Assembly (NCBI GenBank): GCA_030077755.1
Contig: JAQJZZ010000014.1
Coordinates: forward strand, 3,410,001 to 3,474,000
Origin: Filosporella fistucella
Lineage: Eukaryota > Ascomycota > Leotiomycetes > Helotiales
Direction: 5' to 3'
Length of the DNA stretch: 64,000 nt
Shown: positions 25,411-37,410 of the stretch, piece after piece
Layout: each line of letters opens with the position of its first letter
Position numbering within the stretch: the stretch's first letter is position 1
Translations under genes and position numbers: made by a program
Notes under the pieces: generated by a model
Seen by the model: the letters and a program-made list of their open reading frames with translations, nothing else
Database searches by the model: none
Told to the model about the DNA's origin: nothing

Positions 25411-28400
25411 TGAATCTCGTTCTGTTATATCATCAGCTCCCTTTACGGGTGTGATGATTTCCTTTTCATATAATGTCTTTTATACACATGTACTTTTCCA
25501 GTCGGTATAACAGGTTCTTGGGCGGACATCGGCGTATGAAGGATAGTCTGACTACTAGATTTACGGATATCTTCGTCCCCTCGCATATAGCTACGGCTTT
25601 TAGACTGGGTCATATACGAGCCCAAGAATGACATTGCACTTTGCACATGAACATGCAAAGAAAACGAATGGTCCTTAATTCCGTCTTATGACTTTTTCAC
25701 ACGATAATTTTTCTAGCTGCTGCTGCAGATCATCATGACATCAAAATGGAGCTTGGGATACAGCGCCAAGCATTTCTTCATGCAATCCACGTGGGGATCT
25801 GGATAAGAGTCAGTCTCGAGCCAGCCCAGCCCAGCCCAATTCGTGATATCCATACGGAGGAACATACAATCCGGCTCTGCTTCTCGTGGTGATTACGGAG
25901 GACAAGCTACGTTGGGGCAAATATATTACATCCCAACAAACAGACCCTGAAAAGTGATTCCCTTCACTTGATCGGCTCCCACGCCTTGGGAGATTGGGAT
26001 TTTCACAAGGGAATGTAAATCATATCTCGGGAATTATGGAAGGGGTATTCCCTGTGGTAAAAACCAGCTCTGATACGGTGAAGCCTCTCGGCTGTGTATC
26101 AATGTGGAATCATACGGGGAGGGTGTGAGGAGGGGAGAATAGAGGGGTGGGAAAAGGGGCAGGGGAGAATGGGACAATGAGTGAGCGAGAGAGGGTAGGC
26201 AAAGACAGGCGAGACAGGGCAACAGTCGAGGGTGGTTACAGTGGTTGCTTAGGGGTGTGGGTGCCTGGGGACTCTCTTGACCCGACGGGCCGGTCCCGAC
26301 TCCTCGCATATCTTCCACACAATGCTCCATCTCAACATCTTGACAAGCCCCGAAAATAGCATACGGCTTTGGCTGACGGTGGGATGAAAAGGTCCTGTTC
26401 GGCTTGAGGCAGAGCCGGAGTCTCCCCCAAAAAGCTGTTGTGCTGTGCAAGCCATCTTCCCAGTGAAGGCATTCCTGTGTTATCACAGCGAATCCTCCGG
26501 GCAACTCCCACTCCATCTATGAGGCTCAGCCTTATCAAGCCGATGTGAGACCTTGATACGGCTTCTCTGAGTCGTTGGTTACGGCTTCATGGCTTTGAGA
26601 CTCGGGCTCCACCTGCTGCAGATACAGCTATAAGACGGAAGCAGAACGATGCGTAGGCCGAGACCTTACTTCTGAGTGCCGTGCAACGCGACATCGCCTG
26701 CCAAGTCAGACCTCGATTGCTCATCAATGCTCAAGGTCTCTTTCAATCGCAGTATCAGTTCTGAGCTCAGCCTGCTGGCTGCCAGACTTGGTTCCTGGTG
26801 GGCGGCACTTATCGTAGACACATCACAAGGACACATGAGCAGGCACAACCTGAGCCTGATCCAAAGATATACGATTACTGGATAAGCCTTGGCCGTACGA
26901 GAAATGATATGAGGTACTTCGCTCTGTACGAGAATAGCCAAGAGATATTATGAAAGACACGTATAGTACCGAACATATCATATCAGCAATCATGAATCAG
27001 CAAGTTTTCAAACAGCGATACCACCGCATCAATTGCTCCCGTCTCAACATCCATCATCAAGCAACCAGATTGTTCAAGACCCAGGGTACCACTTTCTCAC
27101 TTCTTTCGTCTATTCGTCTACGGCTACAATTGCGTGCTGATCAGTCATTGAGACCCTGGAGAACCTGGGTTGACCCCCGCGGCCAGCGCCTCCAAGCACG
27201 CCAAACCCTCCCAGATCCCGCTGAGACCCGCTGAAAAGACGCCATACATCCCACTTCAAGCCTTGGACTTTTCTCCCCTTGTCCTAACTCTTTCGTCAGA
27301 TCATACGTACGTGACAAGGCTTACTGTAATGCAGGTCTGCATGTTAGAGGAGGCGGATGGAATAGGAAATATTATGATAAATGTATGTGGGTAATTGTGA
27401 CTCCTGATTTCTGTTTCTTACTTGTCGATTAGAAAGGCACCCTTCACTCGACAATTGCTCCAATTCAGGAATGAAACAGATTCCGTCCACTTTTTTCTGT
27501 ATGTCAAATTAGCGAAGGATTTCCCTCGATTTCTTTCTCAAAGCACATAACAGAGATATATTTATCAAGCTAAAGTAACCTCACTCATAAACCAACCCAC
27601 TCTATCGAAACTCTAAGTGCTTACTCTGTACCTCCTACTACACTGTTGATCTCGCTATCTGAACACCCAACCCACCAACAGCGCCTCCATCTTGGCAATA
27701 TCACACCTCACCTTACCTCCTCTCGGCTCGTGTCAATTCTTCACCATCCAAAAATCTACAATGCAGCGTCGATCTCAATTGGCATCTGCATGGCCATTCT
27801 ACAACCCAAAAACAGATGCATAAGTTTACTTGTATCTAGAGTTGAAATGGAAGGTAAAAGTGCAAATCCGGCTCACTGCCGCAAAGGTAAGCGGAATGAA
27901 AATGATCAGGATTTGGAGTGAGATGGTTGGGTTGGGGAGGTGGTGAGGTAAGTGAGTGAACCAGGCTTGCATATATGCAAAGACTGCAGTCTGAAAGTGG
28001 GTTATTCTGCAGAGAGATGACCGTTTTGGGAATAAAAGGAAAATGCAATTCATCATTGGATGGGAGATCAAAGATCCGATGGGATTGTGTGTGGAAAATG
28101 TACATCTTGTAATGGTTGTCGTTGGTACAGTTCTAACGAGGCAGAAAGTCAATGGTTGCGAAGTGAGAGGTACAGGTACCTACCTATCTATTCCGTACCG
28201 CGAAACAGCTACCAGCTAAATCCGGCGCCTTGCCCGAGATACCTGCTCAGATAAAGCTTCACTAGTTCTTTGCCACTACCACGTTTCTTAGTTAGCGACA
28301 CCGAATAGCGACATCTGAACTCCGTAAAGTGTGAAGGGTAGGTAACATCGTCCGTCTTTCTCAGTCTCCGTTCCGAGTTTCTCTACTACCCGCGGTAGCA

Positions 28401-31400
28401 CTTGCCCGCATCCTAAAATACAGCCTCATTCAAGTCTCGAAACCCTTCGAGAACATGTAGATCTTCAAGCTATTCCGTGGTGACATTCTCGCGCAAAGAG
28501 TCCGGACAACGCTATAATGATACTATTAAAGCTTATTACCGCACCTTTTTAATTCAAACAAGGCAATATTCTCAGTTGAAACGCTTTGATTTATCGCACC
28601 GTTTGCAAAACTACAAGAAACATTGTCATTTTTCAGCTTTTGAATATCAATTACCCCTTTCCCCCTCACCGACCCCTCTCCATCCGATGATCATCACCTA
28701 ACTTTCCCTTCTCACAAAAATCTAGAAGGATATTCGGCTCGCGACCCCTTTCCCAAACGTCAAAACTCACGATGTCTTCTCTCCCCGTTTCGAATCTACT
28801 GCTTTCGACAAAAGATCATCATCAAGCCGTTCCCCCTTCCTAATTCGTGGCGTAGAATGGCCTGATGGAGACTTCGTTTTTGAGACCATTACTTAGCTGC
28901 ATTCTAGCGGCACGCAAGAAGCTTATTTTGTAGACGCGGGCAGTGCAAAAGTCTGTTTCCGAGAGGGGAAAGAAATTAGGTAAGACGGGATGAAGATGAA
29001 GAGATGAGATTAGATTGAGCTCGAGAATCTACTTTGTGAGCCCGTTTCAAAGAGGCAAATGAATGTTGAGTTGAAGACATATTTGTTTTCCGAAAGCTCT
29101 TCCAATATTTTGAGTTTCAGGCTCTTGACCATACTAGCTTCTTCGCGACATATTCGTAGTAAACAGCGTAACATCGGAGAATTGAAGGAGTTTGTACCTC
29201 GTTTAGAGAGCTTACCCCAGATTTCGCACTCGTCTCCTTAAAAAAAGTGAAAATAGGGTTCCGGAACCTATAACTATTCCCAGACACATCAGTCCGAGAC
29301 TCAGTGTCCAGATCTTGATTTACCCCTCCTCTCTAAGACAGTGTCATCACCACAACACTTCGACTCCATATGTAAATCCCATGTTCTCAAGCCATGTTCC
29401 ATCCCTCGTAAAGCTCTAAAACAAACATAAATGTCCTCTATAGGTATACATACGAGCACCATATTTTGATATTATGGGAATTTCCGTTAGCAAGACACAC
29501 TTCCTACGCCCGTCTTACAGACCCGTACGAAGCGCAGCAAATCAAAAAAGTCGCCGGACTCAAATAATGTTCCGCGCCCGCTAAAGAGTCGAAAGGAAAA
29601 ACCTCCGCCAGGCTGCAGATTACATGTGATTGGCCTGCTGAACGATGGGGGTGGAGGCAGTGATAAGGATAGGCTTGATAGGTTGGTAGCGGTTACATGT
29701 AATTGTGGTATCTGAACTCTACCTGGAATCTACATCCAGGAAAACATCATGAAATAAAAATATCTTGATCTGAACAAGTGACTCTGTATACATGCATGCA
29801 TCAAGCCGCGTAATCCCCGTGACGAAACCTGGATGAGAATCCCACAACGGACATCCGCATGAGGAGGTGTTTTTCACGTTTCAGGTCCCCGATAGAATAC
29901 ATGCTTCCTTCAAAGGATGCAGATATATACTCCACGATAGCATCCAGTCCAACCATTCTCATTCTCATTTCTCCATTTCGAAGGAAGACACTGCACCGCC
30001 AGCTTGTCTAAGATCCTCTTTCAGCCCAGCAGGTAGAGTTCAGGATGAGAAAGAGAGACGGACAGGCCACCTAACAGCTGATTTTCTGACTGTTGCTGAG
30101 ACATTGATGCTCTCAGAAGGTATATTCCGTTCCACGAGGCTAGAGGAAGGAATTCCATAGATGAGGGGTGTTGTTGTTATCGTGTATGGAGCAAGTCCTT
30201 TACCTACGGATCGACTTTCTGGAGCAAGACAAGAGCCATCTTACTCGCAGGGCTGACAACGGGCTGACAGCAGAAAGAATGCACAGCATTGATTATCAAA
30301 GACCGGAGACTTATTATCACTCTGAGGTGAGCATGTATTCATACATCCAGGTCTGCTCACCAACATCCCTCGAAACCATGATGCAATTCCCAATTCATCT
30401 CTTACCACAACCAGCTATCACCGCATATTGACATGTGCGCTCACGGCATTTCGTACACATGCCAACAACGACATCACGAAGATCATCTCTTGAATACAAT
30501 TACCTATGCAAAATATCTGCTCCGACTTTCAGCACTTCTCTTCGTATTCCATGCCGCACATCCTTGTCTTTGCTGCAAGCCTGCGGCGCTAGCCTCTCTG
30601 CCTCATGCTCGTGGAGAAAGCAACACACGTTACCAGCTTCAATTGGGACAGGAACGAGGTAGAGTAAGAGAAGGCCATGCTGTTCTACTATAGGTAAAGA
30701 ATTATTGTACGCTATCTGGCTGAGCCGGGCGGTAGGAATAGGATGGGTAAGGTTAAGGCTCGGGGGATGACTACATGCTTTTGCTTGTCTTTCCGGACCG
30801 AAGTTGAGGTGGGTGGATGGCCAAGTGTCAGACACCGAGATCGACAAGAGTTATTCAATATTGTGCACACCGCAAGAGATGATTACTTCTGTTCTGAACA
30901 AAAGGTTGTGAAGATGGAGAGCTGAAGATAACGATTTTGGAAATGGGAATTGTGGGGTGCAGGGCTGACTGATAAACTGATGCTGCTCAATTCCTCGAAG
31001 AGGACATGATCACTGCTCTCAACTTCCATCACTCATCCCCGTGCGTACCCTTTCATAATTTTTCAGCCCAGACCGTGGCAGGATTTCACAACATGTCAAG
31101 AGCTCTTGTTTGCCGCTCTTGGAAGCTTGGGTTTTGCCTCCTGACACCTGGATAGCCAGAGCACTTGCAGTGGTGGCAGGTAGTGCAGTTTCGGTAGTGG
31201 GTATCTGATAACCCATCAAGAAACTAAGTGTATGCAGCATATTGAATTATTGAAAAAATTTGGACAAGAGATTTTTCAAACACCATTGCATCAGCCACAA
31301 AACTTGTATTCAGCAAACTTTTCCCTCTCCTCTTAGACTTAAACTCTCATTGAAAACAAGAAATGTAACCAAAGCGCAATCAACGACTCGGTGCAACTTT

Positions 31401-34135
31401 ACACCACGTGCGTGGGAGCGGCGAAACATCCACTGGGTACGTGGGTGCTGTGGTATGGCGATAATATATGTAGCACCGCATCGAGGCTGCAGAGTCATAT
31501 GGTCATCGATATCTGGAAGTGGAGGTCGTAGAACCATCGATATCTCGAATGCAGAATCAAGTAGTCATTGATGTCCCGGTGTACAAGTACATAATGTAGA
31601 GTCAATGTCGTGCAATAGGGAGTAATACATTCAATTCCGGGAGAACAAATCCGGAGAAGTGAACACATTGCAGGAAACGGAATGAGTTCGTAGGTACATA
31701 GCTACGGGCTCCACGATGAAAGCGTAGGTAGAAGCTCCAGTGCACAGCACACTGTAGCAGCAACAAGTCTCCCGTAGCTCAGTGTGCTACCGGATAAATA
31801 CCGGTTACAGCATGCACAAATTGCTGAAAATCTGGTTCTCGTTCCCTGTAGTCTGCCACTGATGCACTGGAAAGCAGGAAAAGTAGGGTACCATTACCAT
31901 CTACAGGGTATTGCACAGACGATGTTGTGCTGCAGTACCCAAACTGCTGAATTGCTTGGACCAACCCCTAACCTAACGAGGTAAACCAGCACCACCTCAC
32001 CACTATCCAACCCACCTCAGGGGCACAACGCAGCGTGCCCAGCGGGAGCGACCGAGTTAATTAATTATCCCTCAGGGGCAAGGAGGGACCAGAAGGCAAA
32101 GAAAAACGTGTTTTCTCTCCGCGGATTCTGGTACAATAATCTATTTCCACCTTCCCGTGACCAGCACTTTAAATGCCCTTTGGAAAACGGATATAAAAAG
32201 GTGGCGGAAGACAGTAACCGTCATTTGGAACATGCAAGTCTTAATTGCAGTATTTGTCAGAGCAGAAAGAAAGGGAAACGGGTCAGCACCTTATGTTGCG
32301 TGAGAATTAACTGTCTTCAGGGCAAGGCAAGAGCACGGTGATTTAATTTGGCGCCAAACACTACCGTTCGTTGAATGTGGCTTCTCTCCTGCTTTAGCAG
32401 CCGCTTTTCCTGGCCTTTCTGACATTCTGACAAAGATTCCAATTCATCTGGCACCGGTAGATTATGATAACCTGGAGTAGTAAACAAAGTGCGATTGCGA
32501 CGGCGGGAACGAAAGCGATTATAATTGAGGGATCCGGACAGGGGAATCAATCATGACTAAGTCGATGGGTAGTATCAGAAAGATGCATCTCAGACCTGAT
32601 GATCGGCTGGACAGGAGACTGGTTCGTTTGAAAGGTCGAGTCGCAAAGAGCGTGCACTGTGTTAATGTTCTTAATGAAATTCGGACTTTTGCCGATATCG
32701 TATTCATCGTTCCTTGACAGCACTATAAAATCATGATGAGAACAGATTAAAAATGATTATTTTGGTGCGCCGCCCCTGGTGCCGTATTCTGACGCCATGG
32801 TGAAGGGCCAAAACACTCTCCGTCTAAAGACTCTAAACCATATGCGGCCATGGCATTTGCTCTTCTTGGTGGCAGTCTGGCAGTCATTTTGAGTCCATGC
32901 CACCTGCACTCTCCACCAGCCGATCCATGTTGCTTCCAAGCCATCTGAGCCGGTCAAGCCAGTGTTAATGATGAGCATATTTTTAGCTTGGTGGGAGATC
33001 TGAACGCAGAGACCGTTTGGCACTCGCTCCCCGCGCTGAACCCACCGCACTCACTCACTGTACCCACTCGGGAATTTTACCTCGTTAGGGGCCCCTGTCT
33101 ACTAGCCCTGAAGCCTGCACTACACTCACTGCCACTAACACAACCACTACACTACCACTCCCACTACCCTTCCCCCGCTGCATGTACCGACCTTCCGATG
33201 ATAAGGTAAGGTCGTAATGAGGCAGCATTCCTAGTGAGGTACGGTTCGCTATCATACCTCCCCTGATTGGTCTCTACTACTCACAATTGCTCCTCACTGG
33301 CCTGAAATGGCCCTCCGCAACTGCCAGGCCCGAATCATCAAGGTCACCGAGAGCTGCATGAAGGAAAAAACTTGGGATGGACGAGTAAGACTTGGTGAGA
33401 GGCCAGAGGACAACACAAAATGAGCCAGCAAGTGGAGAACGAAGCGGGCGGTACGAGAAGCAAAATGGCATCCACTTCACTACTGCCTCTGCCATATCAA
33501 AGCAGTAAAGAAGTGCACCGCACAGCTGTGCCCTGAGCCTTAGCTCCTCTAGCATGGGGGTGCGGCTGGAAAGTCAGGAAGGGACGAGGTAGCTGATTTC
33601 AAATGACGCTCGACTCTGCCACCCAGGATCTACGCCAGGATGCGTTAGAAGGAGCAAGCATTGTGGCTCGGGTCCGATATGAGGATTCCGTCTTCTCGCA
33701 TGGAGGGAGCGAGCGAGCGAAACGTTTGTTCGTTCGTGGTAGCAGTAGTGACTGGTAGTGGCATTGAGTGGTATTCAAGAGAGTGGGCTGACTGATGAGT
33801 GAGTGTGCTATGAAATTGTCCCGCATGCAACTTTACGTCTTGGGTTCCCTGATACCGTTCTTGTTCTAGACAACCCAACGCATCATCTGCATTTCATCTC
33901 TCCGACTTTCACTTGAATCTTGCAGACCGAGACGTACGGACAACTTCTCGCAAAGAATTCAACAAACTGCTCCTGGTTCAGGCCTTGAACATCCCGCTCG
34001 TTATTTCCTCAGCCTTGCCGGATATACGCCAATAAGGAAGTTGAAGCTCAACGATATCTGATCTTGCCAAGACTGGGATAGAGAAGGAGGAAATTTTGTC
34101 TGGTATTGAAATAAGAAGATGTGTGATTAGAGAAC
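25411..34135. other. 8.7-kb gene desert between the two regulators
   Basis: The longest gene-free stretch in the window. Many short open frames exist on both strands but none shows a family signature or a plausible intron-exon structure. It contains a G-run cluster at 26116-26173, low-complexity CT/AC-rich tracts (for example 33120-33180), and a repeated CAGCC tract near 25830. It may be the extended promoter and 5' leader of the Cmr1-type gene, may contain non-coding transcripts, or may be decayed mobile DNA; the sequence does not decide this. Confidence 0.5.
26116..26173 (+). other. G-run cluster with canonical G-quadruplex potential
   Basis: Eight runs of three or four G in 58 bases. The core at 26144-26165 has four runs separated by loops of 1, 4 and 2 bases, matching the usual G3+N1-7 rule for an intramolecular quadruplex. 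It is 0.7 kb downstream of the AflR-type gene. Confidence 0.5.
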
Positions 34136-37100
34136 ATGATCTTCTGCACATATTGCGGTAACGGCTTCACTCGGAAGGAACATCTTGAGAGACACTTACC
34201 AAGCCGTGAGCCTTCTGGCAACAATGCCACCGAAATCCCAATTCATACTGACAAATTTCCAGATACAAACGTTAAACCTCACCGTTGTAGTTTATGCTAC
34301 TTATCTTTTCCTAGAAAGTAATTCCTAGAAGCTCCCTCCCATGGTAATAAAGCTCTTGCTGATCATCATTCTTCAGAGATCTTCTCCAACGACACCACTT
34401 CACGTACCACGAACCCAGAGATCCAATGCAGCCTGTACCGGGCGGCGTAAGTTCGATTACCGGCCGCACTCGAATTGCTTGCGAAAACTGTGCCACTGCC
34501 AAAATCGGATGCGATAAAAATGACCCATGTTCGAAATGTTCAGAAAAGAACCTCACTTGCGTACCTCGCTGGGCACGTCGGCCCGCAAAAGCTGCACTTC
34601 GGTCACAGAGCTTCAGCAATCCAACACCGAGGCAACAGTCCCGAAATAGCCCAGCAAGATCAGATCATGTTGGCTCCAGTAGTCCGAGTATCAGTGAAGG
34701 AAGCATACAACAGAACAATGTGATGGACATCCAGCAACAGGGGGAGCAAAAGCAAATGGAATATCCCACCCCGCCTATGCAACACCTGGTCCCTGGAACA
34801 TTTGGGACTGTGTCCGGTGCATCAGTGAGAGGTATCACCACGTCGATGTATCGCGACGATGAGCTTCTGAATGGAGATGTCGGCTACGAACTTATGATGT
34901 GGGATCAGTTCACGCCGGACCTGGACATGTACCAAAACCCCAACATCGACCATCAGCATAACATAGCTATGCCTCCATTTATGGATCTTGCAAGCACGTC
35001 GTCGAATTCTGATGCTATGGCCTCGGATTCCACCCATTCAATGAATACATCAATATCGACTCATACCAGAAGTACCAGTATTGCATCTGGAGATCACCTT
35101 GAGAGGCCCTTTGAAGTTCCTGATATCATGCATGTAACCAAGGAGACGTCCATTCCGGAATTCGAAGTAGTGATAGCAGCAGAGGCGGCATGGCCACTTG
35201 CACGTTGCAATCGCCCTATATTTTCAGGCTCTTGCCCTCGTACCGCAATTGTTCATCTTGAGAATCTGGAGGCCCATTCCAAACACGAAGACACGTGGAA
35301 GTTGCTGGACAGCAATATATCTTCTCAGGATATCGACTACCAATCAAAAATATCAGTTGTCCCCTTGAATGCGAGTACTAGAGATAGAATACTTGCCATC
35401 ACTCAAAGCTTTCTCCATACTGCTCTCGAGACTCACCGAGGTGGCTTAAAAGGTTGGGCGAAAGCCGCAAACACTGATGGCGGATTCAACTTCCTTGTTC
35501 TGCCTCCATCAAAAGTTCTGGAGTACTTCCTTCGAAGTTACGTTCGAAGTCTTTCTCCGTACTATACTTTGGTGCACGGCGGGATGCTTGATCCAAACGA
35601 GTTGATGTTGAATAGCCAGGCATCGACTTTACTGCTCCTCCTTGCTATCGCATACGGAGCAGCAGCCCTTCCAACAGCCGAAGCAAGATGCTTGACGGCA
35701 GGTCTGACAGAGACTTGTCGCATATCACTTTTCCACATCATCGAGAAAGATGTCGAGTTGTCGGCTGATCCAATAGTTCTAAGATGCGCATTGCTCTTTG
35801 TGATTCTCGCAGCATGGAGTGGTGACGCATGGCATATGAATATCGCTATGGGCCAACGAGGGATGTATCTTGCAGTAAGTTGTCCTTTGATAGCAATTCT
35901 TCCACCTTGTCACAATTCATGCCGTTGAAGCGGACGAACCATTCCACTCCTAGGTCGTTATTCCAAGACTTGATCGCTTTTTGGTTTACCCTACTGAATG
36001 TGGCACCTCTCTCGTGATAATCATACATCATCGCCCGACTTTTCTGATGAGATGTTCTTTGCTGATGGTATCCAGATGTTGAAGCATGCAGGTATGCTCG
36101 AGCCATCACCGATGATGGAGATGCACGGAGGTTCGTCCAGTACAGAGCTTCGATGGCGAGAGTGGCAACATCGAGACAGCAAGAGCAGGTGTGTTATATC
36201 TCCCTCAATCCGTTCCATTAAAGTCAAATAAAATGATTAAAGGAGGGGTGACCGGTTTAGACCGAGCGGTCAGCAGCCGTGGTCATCCGACTCCCCCAGA
36301 CCACCCCAATCAGCGTTCTTCTCAGCCAACACAACTTGCTAACCAGCTCGCAGATTGGTGTATAACTGGGTGATGGTTGACCAAGAACTGAGCCTGTTCC
36401 ACGACACGGCCCCGATTCTGTCGATTACGGAGCTAGAGACCCCGATGCCCGGTCCCGAAAGTCTCTGGCTGGCAAAAGATGCTGTTGAATGGCTCGCTGC
36501 TGTCCAGCAATCGAATCTCGGCACAGATTGGATGAACCCTAATTCGCTAGCCACTCCGCCTCTAACCCCTTCGCTTTGCGATCTGTTTCAAGATATGCTC
36601 CATGACAACATCGACAGTCGATATACTCAATTATCCCCTCTGCAGCTTAAATTGCTTTTGCATCCACTGCAGTCTCTGCTTTGTCACCTCAGGCAAGTCT
36701 TGAGTTGTTTTTCTGACTTTTTCGGATCTCGCCGAGGATCGAGGACTGTGACCAAGGCATCGACACTTCTCCGTCTCGAGGAGGTTCAGTCGTTGTTGCA
36801 GAAATGGTATGAACTCTGTGTTATACACGCAAAGAATGACCCTTCTTGTCCTGTAACTAGAGCCAATCTTGTCCTCTACCACCTCATCAGTCTCAACGCT
36901 GTAACATCTTTCCCAGAGATCGAGCGCCTGGCTCGGAAAGAAGGATTTGATGGTTCTACCAGAGAGCTGATGATTCGCCATAAGAGATGTATTCATCAAC
37001 CTGAAGAGGCTCTTATTCATTGTGGTCAAGTTATCCGTCTTATCTGCTCGATGCCACGGGAAGGTCGACCTCATTGGTGGTCGGCGGCCATATATCGCGC

Positions 37101-37410
37101 AGCATTGATAATGTGGCTCGATAGTTTGCTGCGCATGGACCAAACAGCACACAGAATGGAGAAAGGGCAAATCTTTGCAATCGATGCTGTGATGCCTGAC
37201 GATCCAGCAGCGGTGTCGTATGCTTGGAGGGGAGAGGGTATTCCAGTGCTTTCGAACGGACATGGACATGTGAGCATGTTGCCTGATCAGATCTTGAATC
37301 ACTGTATTGCGTTGCTTGACCAAGGTGTTGCGTTAAGGATAAGTGATGGAATCAAGCGGAAACTTCAGTTGTTGGCCAAGAACTGGAGTATGGAGAAAAT
37401 GTCGGTATAA
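34136..37410 (+). CDS. Cmr1/Pig1/Smr1-type melanin regulator (two C2H2 fingers plus Zn2Cys6)
   Basis: A 930-residue nuclear transcription factor of the class that controls DHN-melanin genes in many ascomycetes. Exons are 34136-34205, 34263-34317, 34377-35874, 36076-36188 and 36354-37410; phases agree throughout. Finger 1 uses Cys4, Cys7, His20, His24; finger 2 uses Cys32, Cys35, His48, His53. Both fingers are assembled only after splicing the first two introns (57 and 59 nt). The Zn2Cys6 cluster follows with Cys77, 80, 87, 93, 96 and 103. The rest is the fungal regulator middle-homology region, with segments such as MLKHAGMLEP and RLVYNWVMVDQELSLFHD. Introns 3 and 4 (201 and 165 nt) are longer than usual, and the acceptor of intron 3 is the least certain junction. 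Linkage to the synthase and reductase is typical of this family and supports the pathway assignment. Confidence 0.93.

Noticed and set aside
26034..26516. 160-codon minus-strand frame
   Set aside because: Low-complexity Pro/Ser/Leu translation arising from the G-rich tract on the other strand; no homology recognised.
31770..31810. GTAGCTCAGTGTGCTACCGG sequence recalling a tRNA D-arm
   Set aside because: No matching acceptor, anticodon or T-arm could be assembled around it.
36631..37323. 230-codon minus-strand frame
   Set aside because: Antisense shadow of the last exon of the Cmr1-type regulator.
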